From the NCBI GenBank assembly GCA_019828565.1, contig JAHDYR010000004.1:186001-250000 (forward strand): 64,000 nt of DNA, written 5' to 3'. The notes beneath the pieces were generated by a model. The model saw nothing but the letters and a program-made list of their open reading frames with translations. It had not been told where the DNA came from and searched no databases. Within the stretch, counting starts at the first letter, position 1. Each line of letters opens with the position of its first letter. The position numbers were made by a program, and so were the translations under genes. This document shows, piece by piece, positions 28,256 through 38,400 of this stretch. This DNA is from Carpediemonas membranifera. Taxonomy: Eukaryota > Fornicata.

Positions 28256-30109
28256 ATGGCTGATTCTTGGGGAGATTTTGGAGATAGCAACACCGCAACT
28301 ACCGCAGCACCATCCTCGGGGATCGCTGGCGGTGATTCCTGGACCACCGGGCCATCCACCGGTGGCTCCGGTGATTCCTGGAATGGTGGTGCCTCTGGGA
28401 ACGCTGGCGGCTTCGGCGGCGACGATGGCTGCAACCTTGGTGAAGGTCTCAATGATATAGACTTTGCCAACGAGAGTCTGACGGAGATCCCGAAGAACTT
28501 CTACCATGAAGATCCCATCGTCTCAGCTCGTCCTGACCACGAGATACAGCGCATCTTGCGGGACTACGACATCACCACAGCGGGTACGGACGTTCCTCGC
28601 CCGGTTACTACATTCAAGGAGGCTGGGTTCGTCGGCGACATTCAGGCCATTATTGATGACGCAGGATTCACTAAGCCCACTCCCATCCAGGCCCAGGGCT
28701 TCCCTGTCGCTCTCTCTGGCCGCAATGTGGTCGGTATTGCCGCCACTGGCTCTGGCAAGACCCTTGCCTTCCTCCTTCCCGCGACGTCCCACATCCGTGC
28801 TCAGCCCCCGTCCGAGGCCGGCCAGGGTCCCATCGCACTCATCCTCACCCCCACGCGCGAGCTTGCCCTTCAGATCCAGAAGGAGTCCGAGCGTTTCGTT
28901 GAGACTGGCTTTAAGATCAAGTCTGTCTGCGTCTACGGCGGTGCGCCCAAGAACTACCAGGCCGGCGTCCTCCGCAACGGTATCGACATCGTCATCGCCA
29001 CCCCCGGCCGCCTCATCGACTTCCTCCAGTCAGGCGTCACCAACCTCAAGCGGGTGACCTACCTTGTTCTCGACGAAGCCGACCGTATGCTCGATATGGG
29101 CTTCATGCCCCAGGTCCGCAAGATCGTCGGCCAGGTCCGGCCTGATCGTCAGGTGCTGATGTGGTCTGCTACGTGGCCCAAGGAGGTTGAGACGCTGGCC
29201 AAGGACTTCATCGGAGACTATGTCCGCATCAACGTCGGCGACCCCGGCCTCAAGGCATGCCACGATGTCATGCAGGAGTTCATCTTCGACTGCTTCGACA
29301 TGCGCAGCAAGGTACGCCGCATGAATGACATTCTCCGCGACCTGCGCCAGAGGGACGGCGAGGGCGTGCGGGCCCTCGTCTTCACGCAGACTAAGCGCAC
29401 TGTCGACGAACTCGTCGAAGACATCTGCCGCATGGGCTTCAAGGCTGGCGGCATCCACGGCGACAAGTCCCAGCGCGACCGTGACGCCGTCCTCCAGGCC
29501 TTTAAGCGCGGTTTCTGCGAGGTGCTCGTCGCCACAGATGTTGCCCAGCGCGGTCTCGACATCAAGAACCTTAACTATGTCATCAACTTCGACATGCCGA
29601 ACAATGCAGAGGACTATGTCCACCGCATCGGCCGTACGGGAAGAGCTGGCCAGAGAGGCACCGCCATCTCGTTCTTCAACGACGCCAGCGCCAGGCTTGC
29701 AGGCCCCATCATCAACGTCCTCCGCGAGGCCAACCAGCCTGTTCCTGACCAGCTTTCCCAGATGAAGAGCTCTGGCGGCGGGTTTGGCGGAAACGACCGC
29801 CGCACCCAGTACTCTGATAGGTGGCGTGACATGCCAATTGCTGACTCCTGGAAGTCCCGGCCCCCCCGCGACAGAGACGCCGGCCGCGGCGGCTTCGGTG
29901 GTGATCGCGGCTCTCGCGGCGGTGATTCTTGGGCCTCTGGTGGCTCTCGCGGCGGCGACAGCGGCTCTCGCGGCGGTGATTCTTGGGCCTCTGGTGGCTC
30001 TCGCGGCGGCGACAGCGGCTCTCGCGGCGGTGATTCTTGGGCCTCTGGTGGCGATAGCAAGCCTGCCCCTGCCTCCACTGGCAATTCCGGTGGCGACTCC
30101 TGGTTCTAA
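28256..30109 (+). CDS. DEAD-box RNA helicase, Ddx5/Dbp2 group, with GGDSW-rich tails
   Basis: It is an ATP-dependent RNA helicase of the p68/Dbp2 class, acting in ribosome biogenesis and mRNA remodelling. All motifs are present: Q motif FTKPTPIQAQGFP, motif I ATGSGKT, Ia PTRELA, Ib TPGR, II DEAD, III SAT, then RALVF-type LVFTQTKRTVDEL, V RGLDI and VI HRIGRTGR. The start is the ATG at 28256 (MADSWGDFGDS). The first 85 residues contain G-G-D-S-W repeats, and the C-terminus repeats SRGGDSWASGG with arginine-glycine motifs likely to bind RNA and to be methylated. The C-terminal part is a 54-bp minisatellite. The product has about 617 residues. Confidence 0.95.
   Translation: MADSWGDFGDSNTATTAAPSSGIAGGDSWTTGPSTGGSGDSWNGGASGNAGGFGGDDGCNLGEGLNDIDFANESLTEIPKNFYHEDPIVSARPDHEIQRILRDYDITTAGTDVPRPVTTFKEAGFVGDIQAIIDDAGFTKPTPIQAQGFPVALSGRNVVGIAATGSGKTLAFLLPATSHIRAQPPSEAGQGPIALILTPTRELALQIQKESERFVETGFKIKSVCVYGGAPKNYQAGVLRNGIDIVIATPGRLIDFLQSGVTNLKRVTYLVLDEADRMLDMGFMPQVRKIVGQVRPDRQVLMWSATWPKEVETLAKDFIGDYVRINVGDPGLKACHDVMQEFIFDCFDMRSKVRRMNDILRDLRQRDGEGVRALVFTQTKRTVDELVEDICRMGFKAGGIHGDKSQRDRDAVLQAFKRGFCEVLVATDVAQRGLDIKNLNYVINFDMPNNAEDYVHRIGRTGRAGQRGTAISFFNDASARLAGPIINVLREANQPVPDQLSQMKSSGGGFGGNDRRTQYSDRWRDMPIADSWKSRPPRDRDAGRGGFGGDRGSRGGDSWASGGSRGGDSGSRGGDSWASGGSRGGDSGSRGGDSWASGGDSKPAPASTGNSGGDSWF
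29909..30052 (+). repeat. 54-bp minisatellite in the helicase tail
   Basis: Units start at 29909, 29963 and 30017, the last partial. Each encodes 18 residues of the form GSRGGDSWASGGSRGGDS. The copies appear identical at the DNA level, so the tail is expected to vary in length between strains. Confidence 0.85.
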
Positions 30110-30167
30110 ACGTCCTTCTGTGTGACTCGACAAAGCTTTGCGCAAATCTGGCAAAACCTTGATCCGT

Positions 30168-31841
30168 ATGAGCGGTATTTCTGCACAGGAGATCGCCAAC
30201 TGGCGTTTTGTGAACGTTTCCTCATATAACAAGAACGTTCCCTGCGACCCAATTGACGGCAACGAGTTTCCGGCGACGTACTCCGAATTCCGTCCGTTTG
30301 ACAACGCTGATCCTGTTGCAGCGCTGAAGAACATCAAAGAGCTAGGATTCAATGGTATACGTCTGATGCTGTTCTGGGAATGCATCGAGCCTCAGCAGAA
30401 CACGTATTCCAAGCGCTACCTCGACCAGGTGGCTTCATTCATCGAACTCTGTGAGGCCCATGACGTTCTTGTACTCATAGACTTCCATCAGGACCTCTTC
30501 TCCCGCCGTCTGGCTGGTTCTGGGGCGCCAGACTGGGCTCTCCCGCCGATTCTCCGCAATGCCATTGATAAGAAGCTACTCGGCCCCAAGGGGGGTTACG
30601 ACCATGTCATGCCGTGTGACAAGACCTGGGGCGGCAAGTACGCCACGGACAAGTGCCAGGAGGTCGTCTGGGAGCACTGGTGGTCAACTTCCGAGCTCCG
30701 TCGTGCTTACATCAACATGACAAAATCGGTTGTGTCACACGATGGACTCATGAGGGAGAACGTCATCGGTGTCGACATATTCAACGAACCATCGTTCGCT
30801 GAGCTGTTCCACGCGCATATCCTTGCCAAACCGTGGCTCTTTAAGAAGGTGAGAACTCAACTCGCAGATTTCTACTCTGACGCTATTCAGTCTCTCAGCG
30901 GTGTGGTCCCGTCCCGCGTGCTCTTCTTTATTGAGCCATATGGCTATGACGTGTCCCAGATGGCCTGGATGACAGTGGGAATGGCTCAGCTTTCAGTGCC
31001 AGACACTCTTTTGCAGCGCACTGTGTACGCTGCTCATATCTACCAGCCGATCCCAAAGATATGGCGGGCAGCGAATCGTATCTTGCGGTCACACTATATC
31101 CAAGCCAACTCCCTCGGAGTCAAGGCAGTTTGGGTTGGGGAGTTTGGTGATCTCACTTTCAACTCGGGAACCCCAGCCGCATTCAAGGTCATCAAGCAGC
31201 AGACGACTTTACTAGAGGCCACAGGGACAGGCTGGGCGTACTACAACTACTCACCCTCTACTTTGGTATGGAATGAGGAGGATATGAGCGTTGTCACTCC
31301 AGCGTTTGAGCCCAAGCCCTGCCTTGCCGGGCTCTCTCGGGCACTTGACAGCAGGGCTGGGGTGACGATCGCTCAACTCGGGGCGACCAACCCTCTGTGC
31401 GAAGTATTCCGGGAGATTCCGGGCGTTAGAGTGGATCCGCTCATGAAGAGCTCTGACACGCTCCTTGTCATCCCGGGCGACGCTGGAGAGGCTCTGGAGA
31501 CGGCGATGATGGCCATACACACCCAGGGCCCAGCCGAGGAGCTGCATGCGCTGGGGAAGGCAGCGAGGCACCCAGCCTTCCCTTTGAGGCACTGCATCAT
31601 CGTCCCCACAAGCTTCGTGGATCTCGACATGACAGCGCAGGCGCTGTTCCGTCGTTCGTTCGCGGGTATTCTTCACTGCCACGGCTGCTCCGTTGTCTCA
31701 TTCCGCAAGCTGGCGGATGCTCATTCATTCGGCTTCAAGTGGGGGGCCAAGAGTGCAAATTTCCGGCCGTTCCCGTATGTAGACCTCAGCTGGGTCGGGA
31801 ATGAAGGACAGGAGACAGAGGCTAAGAGCAAAACTGATTGA
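30168..31841 (+). CDS. Glycoside hydrolase family 5, endoglycoceramidase/sterylglucosidase-like
   Basis: The fold is a GH5 TIM barrel. GFNGIRLMLFWECIEPQQ and VLIDFHQDLFSRR...GAPDWA form the strand and arginine/histidine part of the active site seen in the endoglycoceramidase and ergosteryl-beta-glucosidase (EGCrP) subfamily. The acid/base glutamate is in GVDIFNEPS at about residue 210, and the nucleophile in VWVGEFGDL at about residue 327. The first ATG is at 30168. No signal peptide is seen, which points to a cytosolic or organelle role like EGCrP2 and not secretion. The product has 557 residues. A C-terminal region of about 150 residues after the barrel would be the usual beta-sandwich. The likely substrates are glycosylceramides or steryl glucosides; the choice is uncertain. 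Confidence 0.85.
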   Translation: MSGISAQEIANWRFVNVSSYNKNVPCDPIDGNEFPATYSEFRPFDNADPVAALKNIKELGFNGIRLMLFWECIEPQQNTYSKRYLDQVASFIELCEAHDVLVLIDFHQDLFSRRLAGSGAPDWALPPILRNAIDKKLLGPKGGYDHVMPCDKTWGGKYATDKCQEVVWEHWWSTSELRRAYINMTKSVVSHDGLMRENVIGVDIFNEPSFAELFHAHILAKPWLFKKVRTQLADFYSDAIQSLSGVVPSRVLFFIEPYGYDVSQMAWMTVGMAQLSVPDTLLQRTVYAAHIYQPIPKIWRAANRILRSHYIQANSLGVKAVWVGEFGDLTFNSGTPAAFKVIKQQTTLLEATGTGWAYYNYSPSTLVWNEEDMSVVTPAFEPKPCLAGLSRALDSRAGVTIAQLGATNPLCEVFREIPGVRVDPLMKSSDTLLVIPGDAGEALETAMMAIHTQGPAEELHALGKAARHPAFPLRHCIIVPTSFVDLDMTAQALFRRSFAGILHCHGCSVVSFRKLADAHSFGFKWGAKSANFRPFPYVDLSWVGNEGQETEAKSKTD

Positions 31842-31910
31842 CGTTAAAGTGCGAAATGATTGGTGACAAAGCGCTTAGTCAGCCTCACCTGGTGCCGCAC
31901 AAACGAACTA

Positions 31911-32993
31911 ATGAACGGAATTAGCGGTATCAACCATCTACAAAGCCAATTGAACCAATATGCGTTCAATCCTTCTTCTTCCTCATGCACCAGCGGCCTC
32001 TCGCTGCTGTACACGCTCCTCCTGCTCTTCACGTCTGTTGAGGAGACATCTCCTGTGTATTCCAACCTCTGCAACGTTCTCGATCTCAACGATGTTTCTC
32101 TAGAAGCTTTCAAGGCACTCCTCTCCAATCTTGACGACGCCGGCGTGCACACTGCTGCTAGCTCATTCGTGCGAGACTTCTCGGGTCTCAATCCAGTGAT
32201 TGAATCGATCCAACGAACGTACCTCAACTCCAAGTGCCAGCCGCTGACGACAGCCGAGGCCATCAACCAATGGGCATCGGAGCATACCAACGGGACCATT
32301 CGGGAGATTATTCCCGAGCTCACCGGGGACATCGAGGCGGTGCTCATAAGCGCCCTGTACTTCAAAGCCAAGTGGCTGCACGAGTTTGACCCTGCCGGCA
32401 CCCGACCCCAGACTTTTACCACTTTGTCTGGCGAAGAGAAGGAAGTCAGCACCATGCACATGCGGAAGACGCATAGGAGGGTGTGGGACAGCGCCGTGTC
32501 GAGCGGGTTCGTCAATGAATACATTGGGTCGGCGAATGGGGTCGAGGCGCTCTTCAGCCTGCCCACAGAGCCTGGCGAGCCCGGGCTAAGGGCAGCCCTT
32601 GCAGAGCTCACCACTCAGACGCCGGAGAAAGACGCCAAGATCACTGGCATCAACATCAGCCTGCCCAGGTTCAAGATCGAGACAACCACCCTCGCCGACC
32701 CGTTCCTCAAGCAGCTGGGGCTTACCGAGCTGTACAACTCATTCCAGTACGCGGCTGTGGCGTCAAACCCGTACGTCTCGGTCAGCTCCACTGTTCAGAA
32801 GACTTTCCTCGCAGTCGACGAGGAGGGAACAGAGGCATCCGCTGTGACTGCCATGTTCATCGCGTCCGGCATATTCATGGACCCTAAGGTGGATAGGGAC
32901 CTCGAGTTCGACAGGCCGTTCGTGTTTGCCCTGGTGGATAAGGCTAGCGGGTCCAGGCTGCTGACCGCTGTAGTCATCGATCCGAGCTCATAA
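31911..32993 (+). CDS. Serpin, intracellular type, probably inhibitory
   Basis: Serpins are suicide inhibitors of serine or cysteine proteases. Supporting motifs are AEAINQWASEHTNGTIREII (helix F/hinge region), LISALYFKAKW (strand 3A), MHMRKTHRRV and LPRFKIETTTL. The reactive loop VDEEGTEASAVTA has the small-residue hinge (G-T-E-A-x-A) needed for insertion, and it is followed by the expected DRDLEFDRPFVFALVD. The ATG at 31911 gives 360 residues; an upstream TTG-only extension is not used. There is no signal peptide. Counting from the hinge, the scissile region is around IASGIFM, so a neutral P1 is likely; exact P1 is uncertain. It lies 69 bases after the GH5 stop on the same strand. Confidence 0.93.
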   Translation: MNGISGINHLQSQLNQYAFNPSSSSCTSGLSLLYTLLLLFTSVEETSPVYSNLCNVLDLNDVSLEAFKALLSNLDDAGVHTAASSFVRDFSGLNPVIESIQRTYLNSKCQPLTTAEAINQWASEHTNGTIREIIPELTGDIEAVLISALYFKAKWLHEFDPAGTRPQTFTTLSGEEKEVSTMHMRKTHRRVWDSAVSSGFVNEYIGSANGVEALFSLPTEPGEPGLRAALAELTTQTPEKDAKITGINISLPRFKIETTTLADPFLKQLGLTELYNSFQYAAVASNPYVSVSSTVQKTFLAVDEEGTEASAVTAMFIASGIFMDPKVDRDLEFDRPFVFALVDKASGSRLLTAVVIDPSS

Positions 32994-33201
32994 AGTGGAC
33001 TAGTGAATGGAGCATGGGGATGCTGTGCAACAGAGTGTGCCTTTGACCCGACAGGGCGTGCAATTGCAAGCTGAGCCCAAGTATATATGCCTGCCGTCAT
33101 GCGGAGTGGGGCTGGGTCAGGCAACTCCCCCGTGTCATCTTGGGATGCGTCGCTAGCTTATGGGCAACGAGCAGGGGAGGCGATGCGTCTCGCGGGCCTC
33201 C

Positions 33202-33964
33202 GCTCTCGAAGGCCGACCTGCCCTGGGACGCGCGGCTGAAGTTCGCGCGCGACATCGCGGCGGCCATGGCGTTCATCGTGGGCGAGGGCTACGAGCACAG
33301 GGACCTCAAGTCGCTCAACGTCCTCATCACTGGCTCCACAGCAAACCTTAGCGACTTCGGGCTGACCGCGCGGCTCGACGATCATGTGAATTTCGTCGAG
33401 GGCTCGTGGCCGTGGATGGCGCCCGAGCGCTTCGACGGCGTGGGCGGCGAGAAGGCCGACGTCTTCGCCTTCGGCATCACGCTCTGGGAGATCGCCGCGC
33501 GCGACATCCCGTACCGCCAGGAGCGCCTCGGGCTCGACGCCATCCGCGCGCACGTGCGGGCTGGCTACCGGCCGATGACCCCCGCGGGCACGCCGGCGGC
33601 CGTGGGCGAGCTGATCCGCCGCTGCGTGGCGCCCGACCCGCGCGACCGCCCCACCTTCGCGGAGGTCGTCGCCGCGCTGCCCGACAGCGCCTCGACCGAG
33701 ATGTACACGGAGAGCGCCGTGCGCAACCACGAGGTCGGCACCTTCGCGAACGCCAGCGCCCCCGGCATGATGACGCTCGGCGAGGGCCAGCCCGCGATCA
33801 TCGGAACCGTCGGGCAGACGTTTGGTAACGCCAGCGCGCCCTGGATGACACTGTCCGAAGACGAGAGAGCAGCCGCGCTCGCCGCGATGGGCACGGTCAC
33901 CGCGACATACCGCACGAACGCGCCCAGCGCCCCGGGTCTGCGCACGCTGAACGGGGCATATTGA
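33202..33964 (+). pseudogene. Orphan C-terminal kinase fragment of the WD40-ankyrin-kinase family
   Basis: The coding signal starts abruptly at KADLPWDARLKFARDI, inside the kinase helix D/E region, and runs through HRDLKSLN, DFG and APE to the family tail ending LRTLNGAY. The whole N-lobe with the glycine loop and ATP lysine is missing, so it cannot be an active kinase. The upstream frame has no ATG. It is one end of a 996-bp block copied from, or to, the gene at 35454-41306 and has a few differences from both full copies. Confidence 0.85.
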
Positions 33965-34197
33965 TAATGAGACCTCGACTTGGCCTTGGACGCTAGAGAC
34001 TGGCGTACCCAGTAAAATGGCCATTCTTGGCTTTCTATGCTTCTTCCATGATGGCAGTTTCGTCCAAATATGTTGACCATTTTTGACCTTCTCAAAAATG
34101 GGCTGAGTGAAGAATAAGAAAGTTTCGAACAATTCATGTTGCCGACCGTGCAGCTCCCGCGTATCCACCCAGCGCCGGCCATGCGAGCCGGCTTACT
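33202..34197 (+). repeat. Segmental duplication, copy A (996 bp)
   Basis: This block matches 40544-41539 in direct orientation with no net length change and about 7-8 base differences noticed. It includes the kinase C-lobe, the stop codon and 233 bases of 3' flanking DNA. It breaks sharply at both ends. Confidence 0.9.
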
Positions 34198-34274
34198 TAT
34201 GGAGCAGGGACGGGCTGCAGCAGGTGCGGTCACACTACCAGCTGCCGCCCGTCGCACCGAGAAAGAAGGAGGGC

Positions 34275-35141
34275 ATGCGATACGACTATCCCTCGGACAT
34301 GACGGTCGACTCGTTCGCATCATCTGATGAGGCGGCTGGAATTCGGATGCGGGCGTCTGCTGCGACGCTTCGGGAGGGTGGTTTGAGTCCGCGGGGCAGG
34401 GCTGGCGCGGTGCTAGCGATCGGACGGCACCCGGCCGAGATCCGCGACCGTCGTGGGAAGGAGAAGCTGACACCCGTGTTTGCCCCGGTCGACAACGACG
34501 CGACCACTGTGGTGCTCGAGCACAACGTGGAGCAGACCATACCCTCGCTCGGCCCAGCCCCATCGGTGCCGATGACGCCGAACCGGCCGGCCATCATGAC
34601 GTCTGCAGCCTTCCAGACGGTGCTGAACGCCGCTCCCAGGGTGTTTACGGCGGCACCGGCTAACCTGCTCTATTCAGACCAGACGCACGGGCGGTCACTC
34701 GCCACGCTTTACCGCAACCGTGAGGGGTTCGACGCCACTGTCCTGTGCATTGAGACCGAGCTCGGCGGGGTCATCGGCGCCTTCGTCACGAGCGAGTGGA
34801 GACCGCACCAGCACCGCACGTACTACGGGACCGGCGAGAGCTTCGTGTTCAGGGCCAAGGGAAAGCAGTGCACGCTCTTCCCATGGTCGGGCGCCAACAA
34901 CTCGTTCCAACTCTGCTGTAACGACATCCTCGCAGTCGGCGGGGGCAGGCCAGGATTAGGAGCGGCAATTTATTTAACGTCTGATTTGGTGAAGGGGGAG
35001 TCAAATCAATGCCCCACATTCGGCTCGCCATGCCTCAGCCACACCGTGATCGACACTGACAGAACCCATGGCGAGTTCGCAGTGGCGTCCATTGAAGTGT
35101 GGGGCTTTAGACGCAAGACCGGTCGGCTGCTGGCCGTGTGA
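34275..35141 (+). CDS. TLDc domain protein
   Basis: TLDc domains occur in OXR1, NCOA7, TBC1D24 and related proteins linked to oxidative stress and V-ATPase regulation. The domain spans about residues 110-285: LLYSDQTHGRSLATLYRNREG, VIGAFVTSEWRPHQ, YYGTGESFVFRAKGK, FPWSGANNSFQLC, LAVGGGRPGLGAAIYLTSDLVKG, CPTFGSPCLS and IEVWGFR, the usual order and end. The start is taken at the ATG 34275 (MRYDYPSDMTVD). The frame continues upstream to an ATG at 34107, but that part is inside the copied block from the kinase gene, so the native 5' end was probably replaced or lies elsewhere. The N-terminal 100 residues are disordered. Confidence 0.87.
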   Translation: MRYDYPSDMTVDSFASSDEAAGIRMRASAATLREGGLSPRGRAGAVLAIGRHPAEIRDRRGKEKLTPVFAPVDNDATTVVLEHNVEQTIPSLGPAPSVPMTPNRPAIMTSAAFQTVLNAAPRVFTAAPANLLYSDQTHGRSLATLYRNREGFDATVLCIETELGGVIGAFVTSEWRPHQHRTYYGTGESFVFRAKGKQCTLFPWSGANNSFQLCCNDILAVGGGRPGLGAAIYLTSDLVKGESNQCPTFGSPCLSHTVIDTDRTHGEFAVASIEVWGFRRKTGRLLAV

Positions 35142-35453
35142 GATTTTGTTGAAGCGGTGGATTTGTTTTTAGGGGTATGTATTCATATATTTGTCATAAA
35201 TAGATTTAATGCCGGCCATCCAACCTCATGAGACACGCTAGTCTCCATCGCTTCACCATGCCATCGCTTCACAAACAGCTGCGAGCGCCGCGAGGCCCAT
35301 GAAGCCGGGCCGGCCAGCACTGGAACCTGCCACGGCCAGCCTGCCAACCTGCATTTGACAGCGCAGACGATCTGTGGACATAAAACACACACATCTGTGG
35401 CGCTGGATGTCGATCTCCCGAAACCGCTTCGACTTCCAAGAAGTCACCACAGA
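35142..35453. other. Intergenic and upstream region of the giant WD40-kinase gene
   Basis: This region begins AT-rich (TTGTCATAAATAGATTTAATG) and becomes mixed. It contains the words CACACATCTGTGG and CGCTTCACAAACAGC. No gene, RNA or repeat was identified. Confidence 0.35.
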
Positions 35454-38400
35454 ATGTCCGAAACAGCGCGATCAGTGCAGAGACGGTGCACAAAGTACGC
35501 TTTTGACGGCAAATTTACACAGCTGGTACGTTCCCCGCCACTTTGGCGCAGAGATGCAGCCCGCGGCGAGTTCAAGAGCACTAACACAGTGGATCTCAAC
35601 AATGGTGCGTCCTCCCCGAGAATCTCACGCAGCAGCGAGTGCAGAGCAGTAGATGACATGATCAGAGACGCCACTACGCGCGTCTTCGCCCCAGAGGACA
35701 AGCTCCACCTCAATCCCATCGGATCCTCGCCCCTCACCGCTACAGACCTCAGCCGCGTCCTCAACCACCTCTCGACGCGGCCCAGAGAGTTCAGCATGAG
35801 GCTGACTGAGCCCGACCTCACTGTCACGATGAGGCATGGCAAGCTGGCCGCCAACAAGCCCGACAGCGCCATCGACGATCTGCTCGCTGCCTGGCATGCG
35901 AGGATGGCTGAGTGCATCCAGACGATGAAGGGTCACACCAGTGGCGTGATCAGCGTCGCCTTCCTCCCTGACGGCACCATGCTCACTGGGTCATGGGATG
36001 GGACGACCAAGCTGTGGGACAAGCGCGGCGCCTGCAAAATGTCGATGAAGCATGGTGGAAATGTTTTGTGCATCGCCGTCTCCCCGAACGGGTCGACTAT
36101 CGCCTCGGGCGGGAGTGACCGCAAGATCAAGCTGTGGGACCAGACCGGCAGACTCGGCAAGACGCTCGAGGGGCACACCAATAATGTGAGAAGCCTCGCC
36201 TTCTCCCGAGACGGCAAGACGCTGGTGTCCGGATCCGATGACAAGACAGTCAGGACGTGGGACGTCGCCACCGGCGTGTGCAGGACGATGGAAGGGCACT
36301 CCCATTTGGTGCTCTCCGTCGCCATCTCCCCCGACGGCAAGACCATCGTCTCTGGATCATGGGATTATACCATCAAGGTGTGGATCGCTGAGTCGGGCAG
36401 ACTCGAGCAGACTCTGGCGCGCTACAAGAATTCTGTCACCACCGTCGCCATCTCCCCGGACGGCGCCCTGCTGGCCTCTGGGTCTTGCAACCACACCATC
36501 AGACTCTGGGACACCAGGACCTGGGAGTGCGTCACCGTCCTCAGGGGGCACGCGAGTTCTGTCCGCAGCGTCGCCTTCTCGCCCGACGGCAGGACCCTTG
36601 CCTCTGGGTCTTGGGACAACACCACCAAGCTCTGGAGCATCGACAGCGGCGAGTGCTTCAAAACGCTCAGAGGTCACACAGATTGGGCGAACAGTGTCGT
36701 CTTCTCGCCAGACGGGTCGACCCTGCTCTCTGGGTCAAAGGACAAGACCGCCAAGCAGTGGTCCCTCAGTCGCTCTCCCGAGCTCACCGCCCTCGACCAG
36801 ACCCTCGTCCAGCCTGTCCCGGCCGCGGCCATCGTCCGCCTCGAGGGCACCGTCGCCGACCTCACCCGCGTCCTCAACCACCTCTCGACGCGGCCCAGAG
36901 AGTTCAGCATGAGGCTGACTGAGCCCGACCTCACTGTCACGATGAGGCATGGCAAGCTGGCCGCCAACAAGCCCGACAGCGCCATCGACGATCTGCTCGC
37001 TGCCTGGCATGCGAGGATGGCTGAGTGCATCCAGACGATGAAGGGTCACACCAGTGGCGTGATCAGCGTCGCCTTCCTCCCTGACGGCACCATGCTCACT
37101 GGGTCATGGGATGGGACGACCAAGCTGTGGGACAAGCGCGGCGCCTGCAAAATGTCGATGAAGCATGGTGGAAATGTTTTGTGCATCGCCGTCTCCCCGA
37201 ACGGGTCGACTATCGCCTCGGGCGGGAGTGACCGCAAGATCAAGCTGTGGGACCAGACCGGCAGACTCGGCAAGACGCTCGAGGGGCACACCAATAATGT
37301 GAGAAGCCTCGCCTTCTCCCGAGACGGCAAGACGCTGGTGTCCGGATCCGATGACAAGACAGTCAGGACGTGGGACGTCGCCACCGGCGTGTGCAGGACG
37401 ATGGAAGGGCACTCCCATTTGGTGCTCTCCGTCGCCATCTCCCCCGACGGCAAGACCATCGTCTCTGGATCATGGGATTATACCATCAAGGTGTGGATCG
37501 CTGAGTCGGGCAGACTCGAGCAGACTCTGGCGCGCTACAAGAATTCTGTCACCACCGTCGCCATCTCCCCGGACGGCGCCCTGCTGGCCTCTGGGTCTTG
37601 CAACCACACCATCAGACTCTGGGACACCAGGACCTGGGAGTGCGTCACCGTCCTCAGGGGGCACGCGAGTTCTGTCCGCAGCGTCGCCTTCTCGCCCGAC
37701 GGCAGGACCCTTGCCTCTGGGTCTTGGGACAACACCACCAAGCTCTGGAGCATCGACAGCGGCGAGTGCTTCAAAACGCTCAGAGGTCACACAGATTGGG
37801 CGAACAGTGTCGTCTTCTCGCCAGACGGGTCGACCCTGCTCTCTGGGTCAAAGGACAAGACCGCCAAGCAGTGGTCCCTCAGTCGCTCTCCCGAGCTCAC
37901 CGCCCTCGACCAGACCCTCGTCCAGCCTGTCCCGGCCGCGGCCATCGTCCGCCTCGAGGGCACCGTCGCCGACCTCACCCGCGTCCTCGACCACCTCTCG
38001 ACGCGGCCCAGAGAGTTCAGCATGAGGCTGACTGAGCCCGACCTCACTGTCACGATGAGGTATGGCAAGCTGGCCGCCAACAAGCCCGACAGCGCCATCG
38101 ACGATCTGCTCGCTGCCTGGCATGCGAGGATGGCTGAGTGCATCCAGACGATGAAGGGTCACACCAGTGGCGTGATCAGCGTCGCCTTCCTCCCTGACGG
38201 CGCCATGGTCACTGGGTCATGGGATGGGACGACCAAGCTGTGGGGCAAGCGCGGCGTGTGCAAGATAACGATGAAGCATGGCGGGAAGGTTCGGTGCATC
38301 GCCGTCTCCCCGAACGGGTCGACCATCGCCTCGGGCGGGAGTGACCGCAAGATCAAGCTGTGGAGGCGCGGCAGACTCGTCAAGACGCTCAAGGGTCACA

